Source: Arbacia lixula
Lineage: Eukaryota > Echinodermata > Echinoidea > Arbacioida > Arbaciidae
Length of the DNA stretch: 64,000 nt
NCBI GenBank assembly: GCA_963669155.1
Contig: OZ022597.1
Location: 9,945,605 to 10,009,604, forward strand
Direction: 5' to 3'
Below the pieces are notes generated by a model that saw nothing but the letters and a program-made list of their open reading frames with translations, had not been told where the DNA came from and did not search any database. The first letter of the stretch is position 1; each line of letters starts with the position of its first letter. A program made the translations under genes and the position numbers. This document shows, one piece after another, positions 33,081-44,849 of the stretch.

Positions 33081-34794
33081 GAACACTAGGCCATAGAGCT
33101 AGAGGGCGCAGTCCGTATTCCGCTAACGTAACGCTGGCGTGCCGCATGGGGAAGCGGCAGTCATTAGCAAAGAGGGCAATGGAGGACGAAGTACCCGGAT
33201 GTAACCCACAACAGCGTATGAGTTTCAATGCGGAAGTACACAAGAGAATCGACACGTGTATTTATTATGTATGGTTTTATCGGACGTCGAGCCGTACATA
33301 CCAACATTTTTGGATTGATAATTTAAATAGCACTATTTCTATCAAATCAAAGGGTAAAACACATCACAAGCCTTATTTACTGTATTAACGAAAATCAGCA
33401 ACAAATCTAGTCTCTGAACAAGTTCTACAGCTACCTACACTCTGGTCCACGGAAACAATACAGCATTCGCGTCTTGATCGGTGGCATAAATGGCACAACT
33501 CAGTCGGCAGTACGCCAAAGAGTTGTTCCTTTCATTCAGCTCGCTTTATGACCCTGACGAGACCTCTGACGGGCAATGCAGACGTGTTTTATGAACTAGC
33601 ATAACTCGAGCAAATGTTACCTATTTCTTACAAAAGTCTTGAAAAGGAATACCTTCAAACCTGCCGACAAAATCGGGGGGAAAATGTCTTAGAAACTGTC
33701 CCTTTTTACAACAAAATATCATTGAGCCCGCTAATTTAAGCCATATCTGCATGGAAAATTAATATATATCTAGCTAAATATGTACATTTTGGGGATGATT
33801 CGTGTTTGATCGGGTCAAGATTACACTTTCCCCCTACCTTCTCAAAGTACATTCCCATATGGCATATGCTTTTGTTCTTGTAATCTGCTGTGAGTTGTTA
33901 TGTGCGTGTGTAAACGCTGTGAAGCGTATGTGAATGGTGTGAGCGTATGTGAATGGTGTGAGCGTGAAAGGGATGGACAGATGAAGAGATAGTGAGTGTG
34001 TGAGAGAAATAGAGAGATGAGGAGAAAGAGAGTGAAGAAGTTATTTGAGAATTCTAGTACCTACATCTAGGCCAAACTGACTCTTGTGTTCTCCATTCGT
34101 GTTATTCTCTCAATATATTTTACCTCCCTTATTTTCTCTTTACCTTCCCCTCCTCATGCCAACCATCTCTCTCACTTCTTCTATTTGAAATGTTTGTTCA
34201 TATTTCTCTTTATCACCTCATTTCTCTCCTTTTATAATCATCTTCTCTCTCACAACACTCTAGTGATCACAATTTTGACTCTTATTAACACTATTAGCAT
34301 ATTGATAAAAATTGGAGAAGAGATCTTAGGCGTACATCTAGTAGTAAGGATACGATAGAATGCTCCATCCTGTAAATCAATTTAAAAACAAACAAGCATG
34401 GGATCAGACACTACGGTTATTAGTGATCGCAAGCCAAGTTTCTCTTTCATTCCGACTACTTATATTCAGTAGTGTGCTGCATGCATACAAGAGCTAGAGG
34501 ATTGAACATGCTCTCCTTACTACCGATATACCTAAGGTTTCCTTTCGAACTGGAATTAACCCAGAAACAAAAAGCCCTTGCCCTTTATAAGTAGCTTGAT
34601 ATGTATCGTACAAATTGTTTATGTGCTATGTGGAAAAAATGTAAAACATGAAACGTTTAGTACGAAATCATCATCAGTCACATGTACAATACCAACAAGA
34701 AAACATTCCAGCTAAGCAAATGATTCAAAAGTTCGTTAAAAAGTTATTTGATTCGTCCAATAAGTACATAGTCTGTGGTCAGGGGTCGTGGTTC

Positions 34795-35150
34795 ACATTT
34801 TTTTCAAGATCACTTTATTAGACATTTAGAGACATTAAAGGAAAATAAACATACAAAGCCCAGGACATAGCCAGTTAATGCTGAATGCAGGGCGAGAAAT
34901 ATACATTTGCAGAAGAAAACATCATCGATTCAATATACAAGGGTTACAATACAGAAAACAAATAGTTATTTGCCTTACGTTAAAAAGAAAAGGTGGGATG
35001 TAATTTGTACTAAAGAAGAGAGAAAAAAAAAACGGCAATGTTTACGGCAAGTGTCCTACTCCATTGAGAGGGGGGGGGGGGATGAAAATGATACAATAAA
35101 CATTCCTTTAGACATTGAGAAATCTGATGTACAAATATCATTCTAGAATA
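34795..35150 (-). mobile_element. Probable LINE 3' end
   Basis: On the minus strand the sequence ends 'aataaagtgatcttgaaaa', a polyadenylation signal followed by an A-rich end, the normal form of a LINE 3' terminus. No coding part is left. Confidence 0.35.
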
Positions 35151-35779
35151 GACATACATTGAGATATGGTAAATCGTAGAATGTCATTAAACATTTGCAC
35201 TCGATCAATATTGGACGTTTCTTTGAAGTTATGTATATTTCCATATCTTATTCAAATAATTGATGCTTTGTAGGGAGACAATTATACGGTCTTCGTCTTG
35301 CTGTTACGGAGAGTAACGCCAAAAGAGTAACAACAAAAATAAGACTAAAATGCATCGTTATTAATGACGTGGATATTTGTTTTCCATTGCACATTTCCCC
35401 CCCTGTAGCATAATATTCTCAATACCCTGGAGAACGAATTGCGGGGAAGAAAAGTGGTTACTTTTCTAAAAGGGAGTAGTCTTCCCATGCCGCTTCGTTC
35501 TTCGCACAGTAGAGAACGAAGGTAATGGGTTAGAAAATGAGTTTAGAAATTGTTTTACACAATAGACTCCAGACTAAAGGCTACTGAAGACAACAGCCGT
35601 ACGACTCTGTGACTGGCTAAATCAGCTTTTAACATGTTAAGTTTTACATTTGTATTGTAAAATTATAGAGCCTGTAGGTTATAAAGCCACTATAATTTCT
35701 CGACCCTTTGAGTAGGCCGAGTTGGTAATCATTTAAAGGGGAAGTTCACCCTGAAATTATTTTGGTTTCAATAAAAAGA

Positions 35780-36180
35780 GACAAATGAAAAAAACATATG
35801 AGTGAAGGTTTGACGAAAATCGGTCAAAGGAAAAGAAAGTTATTTGATTCTAAAGTTTTGATTTTGTGACGTCACATGCGAGGTGCTCTCCCATATGTTG
35901 TGTACAATTTTTTTCGACAATGTGCATTTTCTCACAAAGATATGCATTCTTTTACTTGTGCGTTTTATACATTATCAGAAATACGTTTTTACACACATAC
36001 CTGTACGAAAAAAAAAATCATTCCGTTGTCAAAAACAGAAAAAAAAGCAATTTATCGACTTATTTTGTACACAACGTATGGGAGAGCACCTCGCACGTGA
36101 CGTCACAAAAATAAAAAAAAATCAAATCAAATAACTTTCTTTTCCTTTGACCGATTTTCGTCAAACCTTCACTCATACGT
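35780..36180. mobile_element. Complete foldback (long-TIR MITE) element
   Basis: The left arm runs from 'gagtgaaggtttgacgaaaa' to 'gtgctctcccatatgttgtg' and the right arm is its complement, from 'acaacgtatgggagagcacc' to 'tttcgtcaaaccttcactca'. Arms are about 120-130 bp with about 150 bp between. There is no coding capacity. Single arms are at 7.5, 29.05 and 61.0 kb. Confidence 0.8.
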
Positions 36181-36451
36181 TGACTCATAAGTGATTGATG
36201 CAACGCCATGGTCATGTCGCGGCTTTACTGCGACCAGCCGGGAGCGGGAGCAGCACCGGGCCGCGGCCGTAGGTCACTCATCAATAATCAAGCCTTAGGC
36301 TATGACTCTCACTCTGGCGAGGCCAAGACTTGAGTCTTAGCCTTGCATTAGGTTTCAGATTTTAAACTTTGAATCCCGGTTGTTCCACAAAGTACACCAC
36401 GATTTAAAAATCAAAATTATTTCAAAGTACGCCTATTTACATCGATGAGGT

Positions 36452-36710
36452 CTAATTCAATCCAGGAAATTCAAGTGCCCTGTCTGAAAGTATGCTAGCC
36501 TGACTCATGTCACGAAACCTAGCGAGAACCTGCCACCAAAGAATAATTTCTTTTAGTTTTAAGAGAACGTCCGAAATATTTACTTGTGGAAAGATATATT
36601 CTTCACTCCCTTCTTCTTCTGTTGGAACACCCGAAACTTGCACAACTTTGCGGCCTATCTGCCTATACGGCGATCAAAGCTCAGTCAGTCAGTGTGGTAC
36701 ACTGTGCTTT
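36452..36710 (-). other. Unrecognised open stretch on the minus strand
   Basis: About 70 codons are open ('PTEEEGSEEYIFPQV', 'KLKEIILWWQVLARFRD') with protein-like composition. A weak acceptor AG would precede 'IGRKVV'. No family is recognised and no partner exon was found, so this may be chance. Confidence 0.15.
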
Positions 36711-37249
36711 CGCTAAAGTAACTGCAACGGGTAGCGGTCACGAACAGCGCTGGTTGCCCTCTTTGCTAATGGCGGCGGGTCGCCCTTGTGGGCATGGGGT
36801 CACGTGATCACTGCGCCCTCTAGTGTCATAATATAGCTCTTTGGTCAGCGCGTATCTGCGCGTTCACTTGCGTACAAAATGTTTACATTACACGAGTCAG
36901 CGTTATAATGGTTATGCTAACTGGCAAAATGACGTCAGCGGGCAACATACCGATCTGTCTTGTTGCTAAGTGACCGCATTTAACCAATCGGTAATCAATA
37001 CTAACCTAAATAACATGATATAATTTTGGCATGATTATGTTTATATACACACATACATCAGATATTATTTGCCAATGTGGGTGACTGTGATGTGTTGAGT
37101 ATTTGTTTCTTTATCCGGCCCATGAATATATATTTGCGTCGGTGGGGCAACCGGTGTACCCAATTGCTCTTCCCTTAGTTTGCAAATAATGTTTTCCATT
37201 GAACTGAAAGTTATTCAGTTAAAGGATGTGTTCAACTGGTCGTATTAAT

Positions 37250-38000
37250 TGACCTGTAGGTAAGTTTTGTCTCTTCTTGCATTGAAAGCTTCCCGACAAG
37301 CTTCAATGGCTTCTCTGTGTGGTATATTTGTATACAGAGAAGACCCGTCTGATGTGGCCAGTATCGTTCTTGGGGAGAGTCGGTAAGAGTCTTGTATTTA
37401 TTGTTTGCATGTTGTTCAGAAAGTGTAACTTGTCTTTTACGTGGGAGGGAAATTTTTCGGTGAGAGGGCGTAGGGAAAAGTTTAGGTATTGTGGAGATCT
37501 GTACTGTGGGACACGAGCAGCCTGAAACAATTGATCGCCCTTGATTGGTTGGATTGTGGATTATTGGAAGAAACTAAAGATTGGGACAGACAATAGTTTT
37601 GGGTATCATACCGTTCTGTGTCTGTAAGTCTATGTGCAGTTCTTTAACTACCTTTTGAACTTTGTCAAGATGGGATGGAGTGGGTTCCTGTGAAAGTTCT
37701 TTGTACAAGTGCTTCCGTCTGATAATTGCTGTGGCCCTTCTGATATTTAGTCCTTTCTTGACATTATAACCACTGACGATCCCTTGTCTGCCTGCATTAC
37801 GACAATATCACTGTTCGATTTCAGGTTTTTGAGGGCTTGTCTTTCTAGTTTTAATAAGTTGTCTGAGCATTTTGCTGTGTTGTATGTATCTGTAAATGCG
37901 GTTTTGTCTTTCTCTATGTTTTCAAGAAATATCTAGGTGTGGGTCATTGACTCTTGGGGTCTATGTATTTACTTTCCCGTGGATTTGATTTTATCTGAAT
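37250..38000 (-). mobile_element. Penelope-like element, RT fragment
   Basis: The minus strand encodes the N-terminal part of a Penelope-type RT in changing frames: 'RATAIIRRKHLYKELS' (about 37.7 kb), then 'PSHVKDKLHFLNNMQTI' and '[10 protein letters not shown]' (37530-37303), the region just before the first catalytic Asp. It is cut off before the palm motifs. Confidence 0.65.
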
Positions 38001-38429
38001 TTCAGTCTTTAATTCTCACGTAAACATTGGTAAACCCCATGTATTTGTTACACAAATTAGAGTCAATATACGGCAACCAATCGAACTGCGTACACTCCAA
38101 TGCATTTGAATGAAGCCTTCTATCCTCCTCCCTCTGCCCTCCCTAGACACAGGTCATGACACCATAAGTAACATCCATGTCACATGTCAGCAACCCACAC
38201 CTCACCGCACATCACTTATTACACATACTAAGCATATATCACATTAACTGAACAAGCACACCAAGAGAACTGACAGCCAAACACACATAAGCAAGGTCGA
38301 ACATTAAAAAAAAAACATAATGATTTATTTCGAAGTATTTTTTGCACGTAATGCATGTCCATAATGCGATGATTGAATGATATTACATTTGTATGCCATA
38401 TATGTTTGTTTATACAATGTATTTGTTCA

Positions 38430-38760
38430 GGTATCTTTGCACTTCAGAACCCGAAGAAGGCCTCACAAGCCAAAAGCTCGAATTAGAATTGAACTGAGAG
38501 CTACGTCCACGTTCCTAGACTATATTCTTTTAGGCCTACATTGCCTGGAACACCCATTGTCGTGTCAGACTTGGAAATTCTCGCATTATAAATATATATG
38601 AAAGTTTGTGATGGCCCGTAGCTGTCAATACATATCAGTTGTCGTCGTTTGTATTTTTGCACTTCAGAACTTGAAGAAAGCCTCACAAGCCGAAAGCTCG
38701 CATTAAAATAACAATTAACAGCTCTGTCCATGTTTCTAGACTATTTTACTCACGCCTATT
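38430..38760. repeat. Two ~215-bp direct repeats with a hammerhead-like core
   Basis: 'gcacttcagaac' plus 'gaagaaggcctcacaagcc' (38439) recurs at 38655 as a diverged copy, each followed by 'aaagctcg' and a shared 'tctagactat' end. The form (GAAGA, a short stem, GAAA) resembles the hammerhead-like motif found at Penelope ends. Confidence 0.4.
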
Positions 38761-39109
38761 AGTTATCATATTTCATTAACTGATACTGCCCGGCCAGGCA
38801 ATATGTCCATTTCGCGAACAGCGAGTCCCTTCATATGGCCATGTATTGATTGTTATGTACTTGTACAATGGATATGTAACATTCTCACTTGGTAACGAAT
38901 TCGTTCCAGTTTTGCAAATATGTTCGATATTTAATCAACTGTTTCTTGCTTTTCTATGTCTTTTTCTGAGATGGAAATGAAGCGTATTTGTTCAAATCTG
39001 GCTTCTTGCTCTACATGCCATATTTAACAGGGTCAGCAATCGTATGTTACTTAAGGACCAATTTTGGCATGGTTTATATTGAGTATTAACCATCTGACTA
39101 CATCTTATT

Positions 39110-39460
39110 TGCATTCATGAGCTTGCCTCGAAGCCCTCTACTTTCCCGTTAAGTTGCATTGTAATGTACATATGCAGAGAGAAAAGCTTACCTTGGAGGC
39201 CCCATCTCAAGCGAAGTGGAAACAGGGAGCAGATGTCGCGAATGTGATCTTCGAAAATGTCCTTTCTCCAGCAGACTTTTCGTCCAAGCAGTGTCACTGG
39301 CTTCTTCCTCAAAACTATTGGGCGTGCGGAACACTCGCTAAAATTGATTCATTGCCCTTCTTTTTCTGGCTTTTCCACAGAATGACCATTTCCAGGAAGC
39401 TAAGAACTATTGGAAATACGTCTGTACAAAACTGTGAAGTTGATGACATGACTACGTGAA
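39110..39460 (+). pseudogene. Decayed LRR exon unit
   Basis: The leader ('ccctctactttcccgttaag') and acceptor ('acatatgcag') match the LRR units at 26-27 kb. The exon reading LTLEAPSQAKWKQGADVANV from 39190 follows the intact exon's spacing but then loses the LRR pattern, and the 3' flank ('aaaattgattcattgccctt') matches that of the 27-kb unit. Confidence 0.45.
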
Positions 39461-40036
39461 ACACTTTATCTTTATCAATATCTCTTTCTCCCCCCTTCTC
39501 CCTATTCATATATCTATAAAATAGGTTCTTAAAAAACATTTTCTTCAAATTGTTTACTTTTATCAAGGTCTATGGCCAAAAATTCGATCAACTGGTTTAT
39601 ATACGAAGATTATATGAAGTTACACTGGCGATGAATAAAGAAAATTAAACACAAACAAATTATAAAAAAACGCCGGAGGAGATTTTTTTTCGAGTTTTCG
39701 GTCATAGACCTTTATCAAGAACGAACAATTTACGTATAAACATGATTGCGTACTGTTACTTCGACGAGCGTATCTTAAACTAAGGGCGCTCATGACATAT
39801 CGTTACGTAGTAAGAAAAACATCTTTAGTGTAAAGTTAAGTAAACTATATTACAGTAAAGCCCGCAGATCAACATGAAGTAACATTCCTGCAGAAGAAAT
39901 TAATAGAGATTCAAAATGAATATTAGCACGTTGACTCATTTGGAATCGTAAATATAGCTATAAAACATTGAATACGTGTCCGTTGTCAAAATTAGAAAAA
40001 GAATTATACATTCACAAATTGCAAGATCTCAAACAA

Positions 40037-40700
40037 TTAGTCCAAAAAGAGAGAAGAATACATCAAAGATATATCAGTAAGCAAAATATTGGTAGAAACT
40101 TTCACACATAAGAGTCGGAGAATGTAAAGAAGAAGGAGGAGAAAAGGAAAGAAAGAGGTAAGTAGGAAAGACGGAATGGGAGACGTGAGAGAGGGGTAAA
40201 CAATATAGCAGTGAGGAATAGATATTGGGAAGCTTCTCAATGAGGCATTCATTCCATTAGGTTGAAGTGTCCCCTTCTGGAAAATGAATCGTATCTCTAG
40301 GATCTTCCTCTCCCCTACACTGGTACAGGCTGTCATTACTTGCACCTTCACGTCGTCTGATGAATAGCCATCCTGATTGAAGTGAGCAGCTACTGGCAGT
40401 CCTGGAGTCCGCAGTTTGACAGAGCGGAGATGTTCTGTTATTCTGTCGACCAGTCTGCGCTTGGTCTCACCGATGTAAAGTTTGTCGCATCGGTGACAGC
40501 GGATGGCGTCGATAACTTGATTCGTGGTACATGTGTAATTTCCAAAGACAAACCAGCCGCCCTTTGTTCCCTGAATCTGTGCATGAGACGATACGGACGG
40601 GTGAAAGTTATTGGTTTATCTGAAGAAAGTCTCTGGGAAGCTGAAGTTCCTGAGGATATGCAAAGCGTCAGTTATATCTTTGACGTATGAATCCATCTTG
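40037..40700 (-). pseudogene. Penelope GIY-YIG endonuclease fragment
   Basis: Read on the minus strand, the GIY-YIG region ('CDKLYIGET' type) is in several frames, then runs into the open stretch 40351-40037 with 'ERKILEIRFIFQ'. It is the mirror of the plus-strand fragment. GIY-YIG nucleases cut target DNA for Penelope-like retroelements. Confidence 0.6.
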
Positions 40701-40919
40701 GATACCAGAGGAGCCATAATGCTGTCTTATATTGGCTGATGTGTTCTCTGGTAACCAAGTAAGACAGTGTTAGATTCGTATGTCAAAGATACTACTGACG
40801 CTTTGCACATCTTCAATAACTTCAACTTCCCCCAAAATGCACCCCATCGCCCCCTCTTCACCACGTATGTCTCTTCTTTGTACATAACATCCCTTTGGAA
40901 GATATATTGAAGGCGTTCA

Positions 40920-41660
40920 AACTCTATCTTGAGCTGTATCGTACAGACGACAGGCCAAACACCTAGGATACCCGACCAACGTGACAAATAAGGCTTTCGA
41001 TAAAGCCGCCAAGACCAGCCGATCCCGGGCTCTTCACTCCTTGGAAAATTCTTCAAATACTGACATCCCGCTAGTTCTGACCTACAACTATGTTTCACGC
41101 CGCATCGCCGGTATCGTCAAAGAGAACAGTCACATCCTTCAAGCCGACGAGACTACGCGCCTAGTGTTTGGTACCAACCCCATCATGCCAGGATTCCGGA
41201 GGGACAGGAACCTCTGTGATACTTTGGTGCACTCGTCACTTGCAACTCTGAATCCTACATATCCCGCTACCGCACCATACAGAAGGCCCCGTTGCAGGAC
41301 GTGTGCGCACATATCGTCTCGTGCACAAATCCAGGGACCGAAGGGCAGCTGGTATGTACGTCATCTACGTCATTCGCTATCACCGATACGACAAACTTTA
41401 CATCGGTGAGACGAAGCACAGACTGGCCGACAGTTGAACAGAACATCTTCGCTCTGTCAAACTCCGGACTACCGGACTGCTAGTAGCTGCTAACTTTAAT
41501 CAGGATGGCCATTCATCAGACGACGTGAAGGTGCAATTAATAGCAGCCTGTGCCAGTGAAGGTAAGAGGAAGATCCTGGAGATACGATTCATTTTCCAGA
41601 AGGGGACACTTCAACCTAATGGAATGATCGAATGCCTCATTGAGAAGCTTCCCAGTATTC
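40920..41660 (+). pseudogene. Penelope RT thumb to GIY-YIG segment
   Basis: The open frame 40981-41409 has the Penelope linker ('FRRDRNLCDTLVHS', a Cys pair in 'RCRTCAHISS', 'IQGPKGSW'). After a frame change near 41350 the GIY-YIG core follows ('DKLYIGETKHRLAD'), then another frame change to 41525-41773 ('GKRKILEIRFIFQ'). At least two breaks make it inactive. Confidence 0.7.
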
Positions 41661-42360
41661 ACTCGTATATTTTTCTTACCTCTCTCTCACCTTTCCTCCG
41701 TCTTTCCTACTTACCCCTTTCTTTCCTCTTCTTCTCCTTCCTCTCCTTTTCATTCTCCAACTCTTATGTGTGACCGTTTTTTACCAATATTTTGCTTAAT
41801 GACATATCTCTGATTGATTTTTTTCTCTTTTTGAAGTCATTGTTTGAGATTTTGCTCTCTGTTAATGTATAATTCTATTGTATTTTACTACTATTGACAA
41901 CGTGCGTTTATGCTTTGTTTTATAGCTATATTAATTCTTTATCCTGTGTTTCGAATGAGTTTTAGTAATTAAATGCGTTTGAGGTTAACAGTGTGTTTAT
42001 TTCTATGAAGTTGAGATTTGAAATGATCTTGGCTAGTGTTTGTATTCAAACAATCAAATTACCTTTTTTTTTATTCTAGTGGAAAAACGAACAGAAATGA
42101 CAATCACACTCAATGTAGCTGGTTTCTTGTAATTTAATTCATAAATTAAGATCACATCACGCAGGATGTATGGTCATACGATAACGAGAATGAGCGGATA
42201 AATAAACGGAATCACAGATCAATATCAAACATAATTAAGAATGCTCACGATCGTATGATGATGGCGGCAGAAGCTTGCAACGCCGGCGACTTCGAAGACG
42301 TGTGACGATGACGGCTGTGAGGCTGGAAATGTTCGTAACGATCGATGCTGATTATGATGA

Positions 42361-42600
42361 CGACGAACGAGCAGCGGTAAGTCGTGCCACTCCATGGATG
42401 ACGGCGTTCGACGATGGTGACGTAGAACGAGCAGCGGTAAGTCGTGCCACTCCGTGAATGACGACGATCGCCTGTGACGACGAAGAATGATCAGCGGCGA
42501 GCCGTGCCGCTCCGTGGATGACGACGATCGCTGGTGCCGACGAAGAATGAGCAGCGGTGAGTGGTGCCGCTCTGTGAATGCCGACGATCGCCGGTGCCGA
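42361..42600. repeat. 60-bp minisatellite, four units
   Basis: 'gcagcggtaagtcgtgcc' and variants recur at 42371, 42431, 42491 and 42551, exactly 60 bases apart. CpG-rich; the open frame here is a by-product of the period being a multiple of three. Confidence 0.85.
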
Positions 42601-43434
42601 CAGGGAAGAACGGTTGAATGTCTGTTAGGCTATGCCGGGCCTAGCTGTCGAAAATGGCTCAAACGTGCTCCGGAGAGAAACTATGTTTCTTATTGAAAAT
42701 CAAAAATGGAGCAGAGCACGCCGATTACTGTCTGTCTAGCTGGGAATTAATTCCCACTAAAGGCAATCGTCGTATAAAAGCAGAGCACGCATAGCGTGGA
42801 GCTACAAGAATAGTATACGTGAGTTCGGTGGTCGTCAGTAGGAGAAAAGCTTAGATTTTACATCATGATTTTCTTTATATACAAGCTCGAGGGATTCAAT
42901 GGCAATCCGCTGGATCCTCTCGACTCCAACAACGTCCGATTAGCGGATGATAATTGCCGGCCTTAATTGTCATTTATGCAGATTAGGCCACGAAAATTGC
43001 GCCAGAACTGCGGACGCTGGTGACAACTCTAGCAACCATGGTGATAGACAAACAATATACTATTAACATATTAGCGCCATCTACGACAAAAAAATAATCG
43101 TACGTATGAAATGTAGAGCTGCTACAGAGTCGACCGGCTAATATTGATTTGGATTTTTTATTCAAATTTTCTGCAGGAGTTTTACTTCATGTTGATCTGT
43201 GGACTTCACTGTAATACATTTATAGTTTATTTAACTTTACGCTTATCATTGTTTTCTTACTACTTAACAGTATGTAATAAGTGTCATCAGTTACATATTA
43301 AAATACATTCGTTGAAGTAGCAGTACGCAATCATGTTTATTTCTATTTATTTATTTGTTCGTTAGTGATGAAGGTCTATGACCGAGGATTCGAGAGAAAA
43401 AAACTTCTCCGGCATCTCATTTAATTTGGGTTTA

Positions 43435-43495
43435 CTTTTCTCTCCCCCTCTTCCTCTCTCTCCCTCTCTCCCTCTCTCTCCCTCTCGCTTTATAT
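43435..43495. repeat. CT microsatellite
   Basis: Tandem ctctccct-type units just outside the right Penelope terminus. Confidence 0.8.
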
Positions 43496-43499
43496 AAAT

Positions 43500-43890
43500 A
43501 TATTTACATTTCATCATAGGTTTTATTTAAATATAAAAAAAAAATATTGTAAGGCATATTATGTAGATTACAACGTTTAAAAACGCTTCTGTAAACATTT
43601 CCCTAAATGTCTCCCTTACTAGAATCATTGTTTTTGTATATATAATGTATAGTTCTTGTTAGTACCTACCATGGTACAAATGGCAATAGTTAAATTGAAT
43701 TGATCTCGTCAAGGTATTTTATGTTTTTTTGAATTTATGTTACCTTTCTTATGATATAAGTGATGGTCTTATTTATACAACTATGTATAATATCTTAAGA
43801 AATGTTTTTACCTTTCGGTCCTCTTTTTTAGTGATGTAATTCAATTGTTTCAGGTAATTCAAATTTAGCCTGACATTTTCCATGTTACAG
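43500..43890. other. Non-coding stretch
   Basis: AT-rich; nothing recognised up to the LRR exon acceptor. Confidence 0.4.
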
Positions 43891-44038
43891 ATTCAGGGAG
43901 TAGCTCTCACCGGGTTACATGTTGTTGAGGAGGATGAATCACAAAATTTGGCGAGATTTCTGTTTTCTCTCCAATCCCTGACAAACCTGAACTTCTTCGA
44001 TTGTACATTCCATAGCGCCTTCTACTCGACTGCTGCAG
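43891..44038 (+). CDS. LRR exon, NLR-receptor type, possibly truncated
   Basis: Acceptor 'ttttccatgttacag' starts a phase-0 exon, as at 27.09 kb. It reads 'LARFLFSLQSLTNLNFFDC' and ends 'FYSTAAG', where a GT ('gcaggtgatt') could serve as donor after 148 bases. The 27-kb exon goes on for eight more residues at this point, so the 3' end may be lost and the donor fortuitous. LRR solenoid role as for the 27-kb exon. Confidence 0.5.
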
Positions 44039-44849
44039 GTGATTATCATATGCTTACATTTGGACTTTTCGTGAAACATGTGCACCTTTCAATTTCAAAA
44101 AGAAATTTCAGCAGTTTGTGTTGTTGTTCAGTATCCGTCTACGAAGTACAAGGAAAAGGGTCATTCCTGCATAGTTGCACATGACAAAATTATTATTATT
44201 TTATTAAGTATAATGTGTCATATGTTTGGAATGCATTTAGAACATGAGGTAAAAATTATAATCATGTTTCACTGTGATTTCAGGATTTTAAAAGTTCAAT
44301 GAAGGAAAAAAGATATCAAATCCTGAATTTATGTGTACATAATATATGACATGCTTATTTTCATGTACCTCAAAAGCTGCACAACGCAGGTGTATCTTCT
44401 GGAACAACATCAGCCAACCTACACACAACAAGGGAGATGTAAAATATCGGATTGCTTATATTGACTTATATAAGTCTTCCTCAAACCATGCCTAACCATT
44501 ACACAACATCCAAAGAAAATCCAACCGATAAGGTAGCTTGTAGAATACACACAAGTATGACTGTTTTCCCGAAACAGGTCGAAACGTCGCATCAAGAATA
44601 AAAAGACTGCCATTCGTCTGTCACGCGATACAACTCCATATCAAAATTAAATTAAACCCAAACGACATACGACTGATCTCAAAAAGCTAGTTCGTAGTTG
44701 CAATCTGTGCATGAGCAGATATTTGCCTTTAGAATATGACCTAAGGTTATTGACACTTCTCACAGAGTAAAATGGAAGTTCATTAGATGGTCGACCACAT
44801 TTCAACTTATCATCATACAGACATGACAGTAGCTATTCAGCTTTCAACC

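Larger units (their letters stand above)
33090..36830. other. Intergenic block framed by an inverted 14-bp motif
   Basis: 'ctagagggcgcagt' at about 33098 and its complement 'actgcgccctctag' at about 36810 face each other, with more inverted similarity inside ('ttagcaaagagggcaa' at 33166 and its complement at 36746). The block holds short GTGTGAGCGT-type repeats (33918-33970), a LINE-like 3' end, and the foldback element listed separately. No gene is supported. Confidence 0.4.
39670..43425. mobile_element. Penelope-like element(s) with inverted termini
   Basis: The ends at 39672-39722 and 43363-43420 are inverted copies (each with 'ggtctatgaccg'). Inside, a minus-strand GIY-YIG endonuclease fragment (40037-40700) is followed head-to-head by a plus-strand Penelope C-terminal segment (about 40920-41650). 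The mirror arrangement suggests two copies or an inverted duplication. No complete RT is present. Confidence 0.65.

Noticed and set aside
33022-33388. Overlapping open frames on both strands near 33.1 kb
   Set aside because: Locally higher GC makes long frames likely by chance; neither strand shows a domain or splice sites.
37303-37530. Possible host gene on the minus strand
   Set aside because: The sequence fits a Penelope reverse transcriptase N-terminal region, so it was assigned to the mobile element.
42275-42696. Open frames across the 60-bp minisatellite
   Set aside because: They are open because the period is a multiple of three; there is no start context, splice signal or known domain.
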